NCBI RefSeq assembly: GCF_002205645.1
Contig: NZ_NIOF01000003.1
Coordinates: 372,001-436,000 of the forward strand
Reading direction: 5' to 3'
Source: Roseateles aquatilis
GTDB taxonomy: Bacteria; Pseudomonadota; Gammaproteobacteria; Burkholderiales; Burkholderiaceae_C
Length of the DNA: 64,000 bases
Under the pieces are notes generated by a model. It ran no database searches and was not told where the DNA came from. It saw only the letters and a program-made list of their open reading frames with translations. Positions within the stretch are counted from its first letter, which is position 1. Every line of letters begins with the position of its first letter. Shown one piece after another: positions 55,199 through 63,551 of this stretch. The position numbers were made by a program, and so were the translations under genes.

Positions 55199-55283
55199 GG
55201 CGGCCACTCCTGAATTTGTAACAGCGGCACTGTAAGGGCAGTTTTCGGCCCTGTTTGCGGGATGCAGCAGTCCTTACGGGTTA

Positions 55284-55300
55284 GTTACATCTTATGTAAC
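55284..55300. promoter_or_regulatory. 17-bp inverted repeat in the divergent OmpR-type/SIMPL promoter region
   Basis: GTTACAT, CTT, ATGTAAC: perfect arms. The half-site TGTAACAGC occurs again in the same orientation at 55217-55225, right before the regulator gene. This repeated element between two divergent genes is a good candidate for autoregulation by the OmpR-type protein and for control of the SIMPL gene. Confidence 0.5.
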
Positions 55301-55372
55301 AGCAGCTGTCCGCTACATGACCTTGCTAGGTTGTTATGCTGGTTACCCCCTAGGACACCCGTAGGAACCCGA

Positions 55373-56131
55373 ATGATCCGAACCTCCAAGACGCTCTCCC
55401 GCAACCGCCTGATCGCCCCGTGGGCGGCGCTGGCGATCGGTGCCGCGGCGCTGGCGCCGGCTGTTTCGCGTGCCGAACCGGCGCGTACCGACGTGCTCAA
55501 CCTGAGCGCCTCCGCCACGACGGAAGTGGCGCGTGACCTGCTCCAACTGCGCTTCTCCACCACCCGCGAGGGCAAGGAAGCCGCGGCGGTGCAGAACGAA
55601 CTGAAGCAGGCGCTGGACGCCGCGCTGACCGAGGCCCGCAAGGTCGCCAAGCCGGGGCAGGTCGACGTGCAGGCCGGCAACCTGTCGGTTTATCCGCGCT
55701 ACGGCCAGACCAAGCCGGGCTCCGGCGGCAGCCCGCAGATCACCGGCTGGCAAGGCAGTGTCGAGTTGATGGTGCAGGGCCGCGACATGGACGCGATCTC
55801 GCGCCTGAGCGGCCGGATCCAGAGCCTGTCCATCGCCGGCGTCAGCTACGGCCTGTCGCGCGAGGCGCGCGAGAAGGTCGAAGCCGAGATCGTCGCCCAG
55901 GCGATCGCCAGCTACAAGGCCAAGGCCGGCGCCTATGCGCAGCAGTTCGGCTACACGGGCTTCCGCATCGGCGAGGTCAGCGTGAACGCCGACCAGCCGC
56001 AGGTCGTGATGATGGCCGCCGCGCCGCGCTTCAAGGCGATGTCCGCCTCCGCCGACGAGGCGCTGCCGGTCGAGTCCGGCAAGGCGACGGTGACGGTGAA
56101 CGTGAACGGCAACGTCGTGATGACGCGCTGA
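55373..56131 (+). CDS. Periplasmic SIMPL-domain protein (DUF541)
   Basis: Exported protein of 252 residues with a signal peptide cleaved near SRA/E (residue 35). The mature part is one SIMPL/DUF541 domain: LNLSASATTEVARDLLQLRFSTTR, a central GWQGSVELMVQGRDMDAIS and IASYKAKAGAYAQQFGY, ending VTVNVNGNV. The family is widespread in the periplasm and linked to oxidative or envelope stress in E. coli (YggE). It is divergent from the OmpR/EnvZ pair and may belong to that regulon. A strong terminator follows. Confidence 0.88.
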   Translation: MIRTSKTLSRNRLIAPWAALAIGAAALAPAVSRAEPARTDVLNLSASATTEVARDLLQLRFSTTREGKEAAAVQNELKQALDAALTEARKVAKPGQVDVQAGNLSVYPRYGQTKPGSGGSPQITGWQGSVELMVQGRDMDAISRLSGRIQSLSIAGVSYGLSREAREKVEAEIVAQAIASYKAKAGAYAQQFGYTGFRIGEVSVNADQPQVVMMAAAPRFKAMSASADEALPVESGKATVTVNVNGNVVMTR

Positions 56132-56156
56132 TCCCTCCTCGGCTCCGATCCATGCG

Positions 56157-56181
56157 AAACGCCCGGCGGTGCCGGGCGTTT
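56157..56181 (+). terminator. Intrinsic terminator after the SIMPL gene
   Basis: AAACGCCCGGC (56157-56167), loop GGT, GCCGGGCGTTT (56171-56181) with a further T. Eleven perfect pairs; 25 bases after the stop. It may serve the convergent gene at 56242 in the other direction too, since the left arm carries an A-run. Confidence 0.9.
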
Positions 56182-56241
56182 TCGTTGGCGCGGGAGTGAC
56201 CGAGGGCCTGGCCCGGACAGCCCCCTCCCGCGGCCGGGCGC

Positions 56242-57012
56242 TTACTGCGCCGTCCAGCCGCCGTCCATCGCCCAGGCCTGGCCGCGCACGTTGATGGCGG
56301 CGTCCGAGCACAGGAACACGGCCAGCGCGCCCAGTTCCTCCGGCGTCGTGAACTGCAGCGACGGCTGCTTTTCCGCCAGCAGTTGACGCTTGGCTTCGGC
56401 GGGGTCGAGTTTTTCCTTCTCGGCCCGGGTGTCGATCTGCTTCTGCACCAGCGGCGTCAGCACCCAGCCCGGGCAGATCGCGTTGACGGTGACCGGCAGC
56501 GTGGCGGTCTCCAGCGCGGCGGCCTTGGTCAGGCCGAGCAGCCCGTGCTTGGCCGCCACGTAGGCCGATTTGCCGGCCGACGCCACCAGGCCGTGCGTGG
56601 ACGCGATGTTGATGACGCGGCCCCAGCCGCGCTGCTTCATGCCGGGCAGCGCCAGCCGCATCGTGTGGAAGGCGGAGCTGAGGTTGATCGCGATGATCGC
56701 GTCCCAGCGATCGGGCGGGAACTCGTCGACGTTGGCGACAAACTGGATGCCGGCGTTGTTGACGAGAATGTCGCAGCCGCCGAACTCCTGGTCGATGTAC
56801 TGCATCATGGCCGCGATCTCGTCGGGCTTGCTCATGTCGGCGCCGTGATAGCCGACCTTGACGCCCAGGGCTTCCACCTCGGCCTTGGGGCCTTCGTGAT
56901 CGCCGAAGCCGTTGAGCACGATGTTCGCGCCCTGCTTGGCGAGGGTCAGGGCGATCCCCAGTCCGATGCCGCTGGTGGAGCCGGTCACCAGCGCCGTCTT
57001 GTTCTTCAACAT
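56242..57012 (-). CDS. bdhA: 3-hydroxybutyrate dehydrogenase
   Basis: Short-chain dehydrogenase of 256 residues. TGSTSGIGLGIA is the NAD site, NNAGIQFVA and the catalytic S-Y-K set (IASTHGLVASAGKSAYVAAKHG) follow, and the C-terminal RGQAWAMDGGWTAQ is the hallmark of D-3-hydroxybutyrate dehydrogenases. It interconverts 3-hydroxybutyrate and acetoacetate during polyhydroxybutyrate turnover. It is divergent from the hydrolase at 57061 (48-base gap); phaR is 6 kb away. Confidence 0.92.
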   Translation of the reverse strand: MLKNKTALVTGSTSGIGLGIALTLAKQGANIVLNGFGDHEGPKAEVEALGVKVGYHGADMSKPDEIAAMMQYIDQEFGGCDILVNNAGIQFVANVDEFPPDRWDAIIAINLSSAFHTMRLALPGMKQRGWGRVINIASTHGLVASAGKSAYVAAKHGLLGLTKAAALETATLPVTVNAICPGWVLTPLVQKQIDTRAEKEKLDPAEAKRQLLAEKQPSLQFTTPEELGALAVFLCSDAAINVRGQAWAMDGGWTAQ

Positions 57013-57060
57013 GCCAGGTCCTCTTCAGGGTTGTTAGGATGGATGCAAAGGATACGAGCG

Positions 57061-57927
57061 ATGTCTGAACCCTTGTTGAAAAAAGTCCAGGCGCTGAGCC
57101 CTTGCGGGCTGCACCGGGTGGCGTATTGGGAGTGGGGGCAAGCCGACAACCCGCGGGTGCTGGTGTGCGTCCACGGCCTGTCGCGCCAGGGCCGCGATTT
57201 CGACGTGCTGGCGCAGCGCCTGAGCGATCGCTTCCGGGTGATCTGTCCGGACATCGTCGGCCGGGGCGAGTCGGAATGGCTGGGCGATCCGCGCAACTAC
57301 CAGTTGCCGCAGTACGTGTCGGACATGGTCACGCTGCTGGCCCGGCTGGGCGTGGGGCAGGTGGATTGGCTGGGCACGTCCATGGGCGGCCTGATCGGCC
57401 TGGCGCTGGCGGCGATGCCGGCCAGCCCGATCAAGCGGCTGATCCTGAACGACGTGGGCCCGACGATCGAGTTCGCGGCGCTGCAGCGCATCGCGAGCTA
57501 CCTCGGCCGCGCGCCGCAGTTCGAGACCTGTCAGCAGGGCGCGGACTATCTGCGCGGCATCTCGGAGGGTTTCGGCCCGCACACCGACGAGCAGTGGCTC
57601 GCGTTGTCGCGCGCGATGTTCAAGCCCGACGGCGACCGCTGCCGGCTGCATTACGACCCACGCATCGGCCAGGGCCTGGCCGGCCTGACGCCGGAACTGG
57701 CCAAGGCCGGCGAGGCGCAGCTCTGGGCGGCATACGACGCGGTCCGCTGTCCGACCCTGCTGCTGCGCGGCGGCGATTCGGACCTGCTGACCCGGCCCAC
57801 CGCCGAACTCATGACGCAGCGTGGGCCGCGCGCCGAGCTGCATGAGTTCCCTGGCGTCGGGCATGCCCCGACGCTGGTGCAGGAGAACCAGCTCCAGGTG
57901 GTCGAGCGATTCCTCGACCGGGGATGA
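57061..57927 (+). CDS. Alpha/beta hydrolase
   Basis: Alpha/beta-fold hydrolase of 288 residues. Oxyanion hole region VCVHGLSRQGRDFD, nucleophile elbow GTSMGG (Ser), acid Asp in LLRGGDSDLL and His in PGVGHAPTL. Its divergence from bdhA allows a role in hydroxybutyrate-ester breakdown, but this is inference; substrate unknown. The N-terminal MSEPLLKKVQALSPCGLHR is well conserved in Burkholderiales in my memory of the family. relA starts 62 bases downstream on the same strand. Confidence 0.85.
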   Translation: MSEPLLKKVQALSPCGLHRVAYWEWGQADNPRVLVCVHGLSRQGRDFDVLAQRLSDRFRVICPDIVGRGESEWLGDPRNYQLPQYVSDMVTLLARLGVGQVDWLGTSMGGLIGLALAAMPASPIKRLILNDVGPTIEFAALQRIASYLGRAPQFETCQQGADYLRGISEGFGPHTDEQWLALSRAMFKPDGDRCRLHYDPRIGQGLAGLTPELAKAGEAQLWAAYDAVRCPTLLLRGGDSDLLTRPTAELMTQRGPRAELHEFPGVGHAPTLVQENQLQVVERFLDRG

Positions 57928-57989
57928 CGTCCGGCCCGCCGCGATCGCGATGAGGACGATCGGGGCAGCCGGACACAGGTGAGAGAAGT

Positions 57990-60263
57990 ATGAAGACCGA
58001 ATTGGGCTTGCGCGCCGATCAGGCCGCACCCATCGTGGCCCTGCTCGACGGGGACCTGCCCAGCCGATTGCCGGCGGCCCAGCCCCGGCCCGAGGACAAG
58101 GCGGACCCGATCCGCCGCGCCCGCGCGTTCGCCGAGCCGCTGCTGGCCGACCATCTGCTGGGCACCGGCGAGCCGGCGCTGGCGCATGCCGACGGCGTCG
58201 CCGCGATCCTGGCCGGCGTGGGCGCGGCGCCGTCCATGCAGGCCGCGTCCTACCTCGTGTATGCCGGCGACTATCTGAACAAGCCGGAGGAGATCGTCGC
58301 CAAGGCCTTCGGCGAGAGCGACGCGAGCCTGGTCAGCCACACGCGCCGTCTGGTGCAGATCCAGCGCGCCGCGCGCGAGGCCAAGGTTCAGGAGCAACGC
58401 CAGCAGGAGCAGACCGAGCTGGTGCGCAAGATGCTGCTGGCGTTCTCCCGCGACCTGCGGGTGGTGTTGCTGCGGCTGGCGTCGCGGCTGCAGACGCTGC
58501 GCTGGTTCGCGTCCAGCAAGACGGCGTGCCCGCGCGAGCTCGCGGCCGAGTCGCTGCAGGTCTTCGCGCCGCTGGCCAACCGGCTGGGCATCTGGCAGAT
58601 CAAGTGGGAGCTGGAGGACCTGGCCTTCCGCTTCCTGGAGCCGGAGCAGTATCACGACCTCGCCCGCGCGCTGCACGAGAAGCGCGTCGAGCGCGAGCAG
58701 TCGGTCGAGTCGGTCCGGGTGACCGTCGAGCGCGAACTGCGCGGCCAAGGCATCCCGGCGCAAGTGCAGGGGCGGCCCAAGCACCTCTACAGCATCTGGA
58801 AAAAGATGCGCGGCAAGGGGCTGACGCTGGAACGCGTCTTCGACCTGCGCGCGCTGCGCGTCGTGGTGCCGGAGGTAGCGGACTGCTATGCGGTGCTTGC
58901 GCGGCTGCACGAGCTCTACCAGACCGTCGACGGCGAGTTCGACGACTACATCGCCCGACCCAAGCCCAACGGCTACCAGTCGCTGCACACGGTGGTGATC
59001 GCCGGCGACGGTCGGCCGGTGGAAGTCCAGATCCGCACCCGCGCGATGCACGAGCACGCGGAGCACGGCGTCGCCGCGCACTGGGCCTACAAGGAAGCGG
59101 GGACCAAGGGCTACGCCGGCGTCAACGCGGCGGGTGAGTTCGAGGAGCAGGTCGCGCAGGCCCGCAAGGCCGTGCTGCGCCAGTTGCTGGCCTGGGAGCG
59201 GGACTACATCAGCGAGACCGGTCCGGCCTTCGACGACCGCATCTACGTCTTCACGCCGCAGGCCAATGTGATCGAGCTGTGCGCCGACGCGACCGCGATC
59301 GACTTCGCCTACGCGCTGCACACGGACCTGGGCCATCGCTGCCGCGGCGCGAAGGTCGACGGCCAGATGGTGCCGCTGAACACGCCGCTCAAGAGCGGCC
59401 AGACGGTGGAGATCATCGCGTTGAAGGAGGGGGGGCCGTCGCTGGACTGGCTCAATCCCGAGCTCGGTTATCTGCAGAGCCAGCGCAGCCGCGCCAAAGT
59501 GCGAGCCTGGTTCAACGCGCAGGTGCAGTCGCAGACGATCGCCAAGGGCCGCGAGCTGGTCGAGAAGCAGTTGCAGCGCGAGGGCAAGACGGCGGTCAAG
59601 CTGGAAGACCTCGCGGCGCGGCTCGGCTTCAAGAGCGCGGACGCGTTGTTCGAGGTGGTCGGCAAGGACGAGTACTCGCTGCGCAACATCGAGACCCTGC
59701 TGCGACCGCCGGCGCCGGAGGCGGACGAGGAAGAGCTGCTGGTCCAGCGGCACGTCAAGGGCACGGTCGAGGAGGGGCGCACGCCCAAGGGCGGGGTGCT
59801 GGTGGTCGGCGTCGATTCGCTGCTGACGAGTCTGGCGCGCTGCTGCCGGCCGGCGCCGCCGGATTCGATCGTCGGTTACGTGACGCGCGGCAAGGGCGTG
59901 GCGATCCATCGCTCCGACTGCGCCAACCTGCGGCAGATGGCGCAGACCTCGCCGGAGCGGCTGATCACCGTCGACTGGGGCGAGCCCGCGGCGGACCGCG
60001 CCGGCAAGGCGGCGCAGTATCCGGTCGACCTGGTCGTGGAGGCCGCGGACCGGCCGGGGCTGTTGCGCGACGTGCTGGAGCTGTTCGCAAAGGACAAGCT
60101 CCATGTGCTGTCGGTGAATCAGCAGAGCGGCAAGGGCAAGCCGGCGCGCAATGATCTGTCGCGGATGAACTTCACCGTCGAAGTCAGCGACGCGCAGCGC
60201 CTCCAGCAGACGCTGGTGGCCCTGTCGCAGCTGAACGGCGTGCGCAGCGCGCGGCGCCGTTGA
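57990..60263 (+). CDS. relA: GTP pyrophosphokinase RelA
   Basis: Stringent-response synthetase of 757 residues. The N-terminal hydrolase-like domain has lost the His-Asp metal motif (HADGVAAILAG to AASYLVYAGDYL), as in monofunctional RelA. The synthetase domain has QGRPKHLYSIWKKM and the E-F-D-D form typical of RelA (EFDDYIARPKPNGYQSLHT). TGS, helical/zinc-finger (LARCCRPAPPDSIVGYVTRGKG) and ACT domains follow. It senses uncharged tRNA on ribosomes and makes (p)ppGpp. GAGAGAAG precedes the ATG. Two tRNA genes lie directly downstream. Confidence 0.95.
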   Translation: MKTELGLRADQAAPIVALLDGDLPSRLPAAQPRPEDKADPIRRARAFAEPLLADHLLGTGEPALAHADGVAAILAGVGAAPSMQAASYLVYAGDYLNKPEEIVAKAFGESDASLVSHTRRLVQIQRAAREAKVQEQRQQEQTELVRKMLLAFSRDLRVVLLRLASRLQTLRWFASSKTACPRELAAESLQVFAPLANRLGIWQIKWELEDLAFRFLEPEQYHDLARALHEKRVEREQSVESVRVTVERELRGQGIPAQVQGRPKHLYSIWKKMRGKGLTLERVFDLRALRVVVPEVADCYAVLARLHELYQTVDGEFDDYIARPKPNGYQSLHTVVIAGDGRPVEVQIRTRAMHEHAEHGVAAHWAYKEAGTKGYAGVNAAGEFEEQVAQARKAVLRQLLAWERDYISETGPAFDDRIYVFTPQANVIELCADATAIDFAYALHTDLGHRCRGAKVDGQMVPLNTPLKSGQTVEIIALKEGGPSLDWLNPELGYLQSQRSRAKVRAWFNAQVQSQTIAKGRELVEKQLQREGKTAVKLEDLAARLGFKSADALFEVVGKDEYSLRNIETLLRPPAPEADEEELLVQRHVKGTVEEGRTPKGGVLVVGVDSLLTSLARCCRPAPPDSIVGYVTRGKGVAIHRSDCANLRQMAQTSPERLITVDWGEPAADRAGKAAQYPVDLVVEAADRPGLLRDVLELFAKDKLHVLSVNQQSGKGKPARNDLSRMNFTVEVSDAQRLQQTLVALSQLNGVRSARRR

Positions 60264-60326
60264 TGCGCGTCGTGCGTTTATCGCTCGTTTTCTTGCCGGT
60301 TCATCGATAAGCCGCGGAATCCGGTC

Positions 60327-60332
60327 TATACT
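60327..60332 (+). promoter_or_regulatory. -10 element of the first tRNA-Val gene
   Basis: TATACT lies 12 bases before the mature tRNA 5' end and is followed by a GC-rich discriminator (GCGAGG), the pattern of stringently controlled stable-RNA promoters. No convincing -35 box could be placed. Confidence 0.5.
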
Positions 60333-60344
60333 GCGAGGCTCTTC

Positions 60345-60421
60345 AGGCGCGTAGCTCAGTTGGTTAGAGCACCACCTTGACATGGTGGGGGTCGTTGGTT
60401 CGAATCCAATCGCGCCTACCA
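60345..60421 (+). tRNA. tRNA-Val (anticodon GAC), copy 1
   Basis: 77-base cloverleaf: acceptor AGGCGCG/CGCGCCT, D-arm TAGCTCAGTTGGTTAGAGC, anticodon loop TTGACAT flanked by CCACC/GGTGG, T-loop GGTTCGAATCC, discriminator A and encoded CCA. It reads GUC/GUU valine codons. Located 81 bases after relA. Confidence 0.96.
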
Positions 60422-60457
60422 GAACTGGTAGGCAAGTCCTTCGGGACACCTCAACGG

Positions 60458-60488
60458 ATCGCCCGCTTCACACCGGGCGATTTGTTTT
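60458..60488 (+). terminator. Intrinsic terminator between the two tRNA-Val genes
   Basis: ATCGCCCG (60458-60465), loop of eight, CGGGCGAT (60474-60481), then TTGTTTT. It separates the copies, so the second may have its own promoter or depend on read-through. Confidence 0.8.
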
Positions 60489-60526
60489 ACGGACCAGCGA
60501 ATTGACCACCGCTGGCCGAGTATTTC

Positions 60527-60603
60527 AGGCGCGTAGCTCAGTTGGTTAGAGCACCACCTTGACATGGTGGGGGTCGTTGGTTCGAATCCAATCGCGCCTA
60601 CCA
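60527..60603 (+). tRNA. tRNA-Val (anticodon GAC), copy 2
   Basis: Identical over all 77 bases to copy 1, including the encoded CCA; only flanking bases differ. It lies 105 bases after the first copy, consistent with a recent tandem duplication kept by gene conversion. Confidence 0.96.
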
Positions 60604-60614
60604 AATGCGGTAGG

Positions 60615-60646
60615 AAAAGGCCTTGAGCGAAAGCTCAGGGCCTTTT
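60615..60646 (+). terminator. Intrinsic terminator after tRNA-Val copy 2
   Basis: AAAAGGCCTTGAGC (60615-60628), GAAA tetraloop, GCTCAGGGCCTTTT (60633-60646): 14-bp stem with one G-T pair and a terminal T-run. Confidence 0.9.
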
Positions 60647-60689
60647 GCATTTCCGGCATCCGACTGGCGCACGCCTATGATCGGCGCCC

Positions 60690-61721
60690 ATGTCCGAGAC
60701 CGAGTCCTTCCCCCGTCCTCGTCGCCGCAAGGGCAGCGGCGCCGTTACGCTGCGGGACGTCGCGCAATTGGCGGGCGTGGCCCCGATCACCGCGTCCCGG
60801 GCGCTCAACACGCCGTCGCAGGTTTCGCAGGATGTGCTGGAGCGCGTCACCGAGGCCGTGCGCAAGACCGGCTACGTCCCCAACCTGCTGGCCGGCGCGT
60901 TGTCGTCGATGAAGAGCCGCATGGTGGGTGTCGCGGTCCCGACGATCGCCGGCCCCGTCTTTCTCGACACCGTCCAGAGCCTCACCGAGGCGCTGTTCGA
61001 AGCCGGTTACCAGGTGCTGCTCGGCCAGACCGGGTACGACAACGCCCGCGAGGACGCCTGGCTGGACGCGATGATCGGTCGACGCCCCGACGGCCTGGTG
61101 CTGACCGGCACCAGCCACTCCGAGCAGACGCGCACGCGCCTGCGCGCGTCCGGCGTGCCGGTGGTCGAGACCTGGGATCAGAGCGACGACCCCATCGACA
61201 TGCTGGTCGGCTTCTCGCACGTGGAGGTGGGCCGTGCGGTGGCGAGCTACCTGCACGGGCGCGGCCATCGCCACCTGGGCGGTGTCTCCGGCAGTGACGA
61301 GCGCGCGCTGCGTCGCTTCCATGCGTTCCAGGAGCAAGCGAGGGCGCTCGGCATCGCCGAGGTGCCGGTCGCCGCGGTCGCCACGCCGACGACGCTCGGC
61401 AGCGGTCGCCGAGGGCTGGCTGATCTGCTGGATCGGCCCGGCGGGGTCGACGCGGTGTTCTGCAGTTCGGACTCGCTGGCGCTGGGCGTCATGATCGAGG
61501 CGCAGGCGCGTGGCCTGCGCGTGCCGCAGGACCTGGCCATCGTCGGTTTCGGAGACCTCGCCCTGGCGCGCGATCTGGAGCCGGCGCTGACGACGATCCG
61601 CATCGACGGTTTCGCGATCGGTCAGCAGGCGGCGCGCTTCATCCTCGATCGCGCGGATGGGCCTGTGGAGCGCCGTGCCATCGACATCGGCTTCGAGCTG
61701 GTCCAGCGCGCCAGCGCCTGA
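60690..61721 (+). CDS. LacI/GntR-family transcriptional repressor
   Basis: Repressor of 343 residues. The N-terminal helix-turn-helix and hinge read VTLRDVAQLAGVAPITASRAL and GYVPNLLAGALSS; the rest is a sugar-binding-protein-like effector domain (MVGVAVPTIAGPVFLD, GVDAVFCSSDSLALG). It resembles the gluconate repressor subgroup. It is followed on the same strand by a Bug-type receptor whose promoter carries two LacI-type operators (61759-61802), so local control is likely. Effector unknown; gluconate-like sugar acids are one possibility. Confidence 0.88.
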   Translation: MSETESFPRPRRRKGSGAVTLRDVAQLAGVAPITASRALNTPSQVSQDVLERVTEAVRKTGYVPNLLAGALSSMKSRMVGVAVPTIAGPVFLDTVQSLTEALFEAGYQVLLGQTGYDNAREDAWLDAMIGRRPDGLVLTGTSHSEQTRTRLRASGVPVVETWDQSDDPIDMLVGFSHVEVGRAVASYLHGRGHRHLGGVSGSDERALRRFHAFQEQARALGIAEVPVAAVATPTTLGSGRRGLADLLDRPGGVDAVFCSSDSLALGVMIEAQARGLRVPQDLAIVGFGDLALARDLEPALTTIRIDGFAIGQQAARFILDRADGPVERRAIDIGFELVQRASA

Positions 61722-61744
61722 GTGAAATCCCTCATCGCGGCATC

Positions 61745-61802
61745 TTGACGCTTGGGGAGGTACCGTTACCATCGGCTCCATCACAATGATGGTATCGGTA
61801 CC
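61745..61802 (+). promoter_or_regulatory. Promoter with two LacI-type operators
   Basis: TTGACG (61745-61750), 16 bases and TACCAT (61767-61772) form a plausible promoter. Two pseudo-palindromes with the central CG typical of LacI-family sites overlap it: GGTACCGTTACC (61759-61770) and GGTATCGGTACC (61791-61802). Their centres are 32 bp apart, three helical turns, so one dimer pair or tetramer could bind both on the same face. Confidence 0.65.
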
Positions 61803-61853
61803 AGTCCGCTATTGGACCGGGCCAGCATGCCCTCACGGACGGAGACCAGCGAG

Positions 61854-62825
61854 ATGAAAACGGTGTTGCGGGCGGCGGCCCTGGCCTTGACCGCGGTGGC
61901 GGCGACTTCTGCCGAAGCGGCGGACAACTGGCCGAGCCAGCCGGTCAAGGTGATCGTGCCGTTCGCGCCGGGCGGCACGTCCGACGTGCTGGCGCGCGAG
62001 ATCGCGGCGCGGCTGCAGGTCTCGCTGAAGCAGACCATCGTGGTCGACAACAAGGCCGGCGCGGGCGGCGTGCTGGGCGCGGACAACGTCGCCAAGGCGG
62101 CGCCGGACGGCTACACGGTGCTGCTGGGCACGATCGCCACGCATGCGATCAATCCGGCGCTGTTGCCCAAGATGCCCTACAACGCCGCCAAGGACTTCGC
62201 GCCGGTGATCCTGCTGGGCAAGATCTCCAACGTGCTGCTGGTCGGGCCGGGGTCCTCCGCCAAGACGGTGAAGGACATCATCGCGCAGGCCAAGGCCAAA
62301 CCGGGCGACCTGACCTTCGCGTCGGCGGGGCAGGGCACGTCGCAGCATCTCTCGGGGGAGGTGTTCCGTTTGCTGACGGGGGCCGATCTGACCCACGTCC
62401 CGTACAAGGGCAGCGCGCCGGCGATCCAGGACGTGATGGGCGGACAGGTGCCGATGAGTTTCGAGACCGTGACCGTGGCGTTGCCGCAGATCAAGGGCGG
62501 CAAGGTGAGGGCCCTGGCGGTGACGTCCGCCAAGCGCAGCGCGCAGCTGCCGGACGTGCCGACGCTGGCGGAGTCCGGCGTGCCGGGCTTCGACGTGTCG
62601 AGCTGGCAGGCGTTCTACATGCCCGCGGGCACGCCGCCGGCGATCGTCGCGAAGTTCAACGCCGAAGTGCAGAAGATCGTCGCGACCCCCGAGGTGAAGG
62701 CCAAGATGGAGACGCTGGGGCTGGAGTACACGCCCAACTCGCCGCAGCAGTTCGCCGAGTTCCAGAGGGCCGAGCAGGCCCGGTGGGCGAAGGTGATCAA
62801 GGATGGCAACGTCAAGCCGGACTGA
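61854..62825 (+). CDS. Bug-family tripartite tricarboxylate transporter substrate-binding protein
   Basis: Periplasmic receptor of 323 residues with a signal peptide (cleavage near AEA/A, residue 22). WPSQPVKVIVPFAPGGTSDVLAREIA is the Bug/TctC N-terminal signature, and PDGYTVLLGT and VPYKGSAPAIQDVMGGQV are conserved. It would capture a carboxylate for a TTT permease not encoded nearby; orphan Bug receptors are common in Burkholderiales. Its regulator is probably the LacI-type protein upstream. Confidence 0.9.
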   Translation: MKTVLRAAALALTAVAATSAEAADNWPSQPVKVIVPFAPGGTSDVLAREIAARLQVSLKQTIVVDNKAGAGGVLGADNVAKAAPDGYTVLLGTIATHAINPALLPKMPYNAAKDFAPVILLGKISNVLLVGPGSSAKTVKDIIAQAKAKPGDLTFASAGQGTSQHLSGEVFRLLTGADLTHVPYKGSAPAIQDVMGGQVPMSFETVTVALPQIKGGKVRALAVTSAKRSAQLPDVPTLAESGVPGFDVSSWQAFYMPAGTPPAIVAKFNAEVQKIVATPEVKAKMETLGLEYTPNSPQQFAEFQRAEQARWAKVIKDGNVKPD

Positions 62826-62919
62826 CCGCCGTCCGCACCCCGCACAGCAAGGGAAATCACCCGGCGGGCCGCTTGCCGATGGCCTCCTAGAATGGGTTTC
62901 AGATCCCAGAGGAGACAGC

Positions 62920-63501
62920 ATGGTGACGGCCCGACGAGGCAAGACCGCCCCCGGCAGCGAGGATCCCTCGTCGCCCAAGGGCCTGCGGGTGCTCAAGAAG
63001 TACCCGAACCGTCGGCTCTACGACACCCAGACCAGCAGCTACATCACCTTGGCGGACGTCAAGAAGATGGTGCTGGAAGGGGCGGAGTTCGAGGTTCGTG
63101 ATGCCAAGTCCGGCGACGAGCTGACGCGCTCGATCCTGCTGCAGATCATCCTGGAGGAGGAGATGGGCGGGATGCCCATGTTCTCGACGCCGCTGCTGTC
63201 GCAGATCATCCGCTTCTACGGCCATGCGATGCAGGGCCTGATGGGCGCCTACCTCGAGAAGAACCTGCAGGCCTTCACCGAAATGCAGGCACGCTTCGCC
63301 GAGCAGAGCAAGGGCGGCAGCTTCAATCCGGAGCTGTGGTCCCAGTTCATGAGCGGACAAGCGCCGATGATGCAGGGGCTGATGGGCAACTACCTGGAGC
63401 AGTCCAAGAACCTGTTCCTGCAGATGCAGGAACAGTTCCAGAACGCCGGCAACATCTTCCCCGGCGTGCCGGGGTTTCCGCCGCAGCCGCCGAAGAAGTG
63501 A
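62920..63501 (+). CDS. phaR: Polyhydroxyalkanoate synthesis repressor PhaR
   Basis: DNA- and granule-binding repressor of 193 residues. The N-terminal PHB accumulation regulatory domain begins LRVLKKYPNRRLYDTQTSSY and includes ITLADVKKMVLEGAEFEV; the C-terminal part is Met/Gln-rich and amphipathic (LMGAYLEKNLQAFTEMQARF, MQEQFQNAGNIF), suited to granule contact. It represses phasin and its own gene until polymer is present. ATG at 62920 has GAGGAGA upstream. The pha synthase genes are outside the window; bdhA is the nearest linked function. Confidence 0.92.
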   Translation: MVTARRGKTAPGSEDPSSPKGLRVLKKYPNRRLYDTQTSSYITLADVKKMVLEGAEFEVRDAKSGDELTRSILLQIILEEEMGGMPMFSTPLLSQIIRFYGHAMQGLMGAYLEKNLQAFTEMQARFAEQSKGGSFNPELWSQFMSGQAPMMQGLMGNYLEQSKNLFLQMQEQFQNAGNIFPGVPGFPPQPPKK

Positions 63502-63551
63502 AGCGGCGATAGCGCCACCGGCAGTGGTTGAGCGACGTTCGCGACGTCGGT

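Noticed and set aside
60421..60526. Spacer between the tRNA-Val copies as an attachment site
   Set aside because: The duplicated tRNA genes are complete and identical and no integrase or mobile cargo lies between or beside them.
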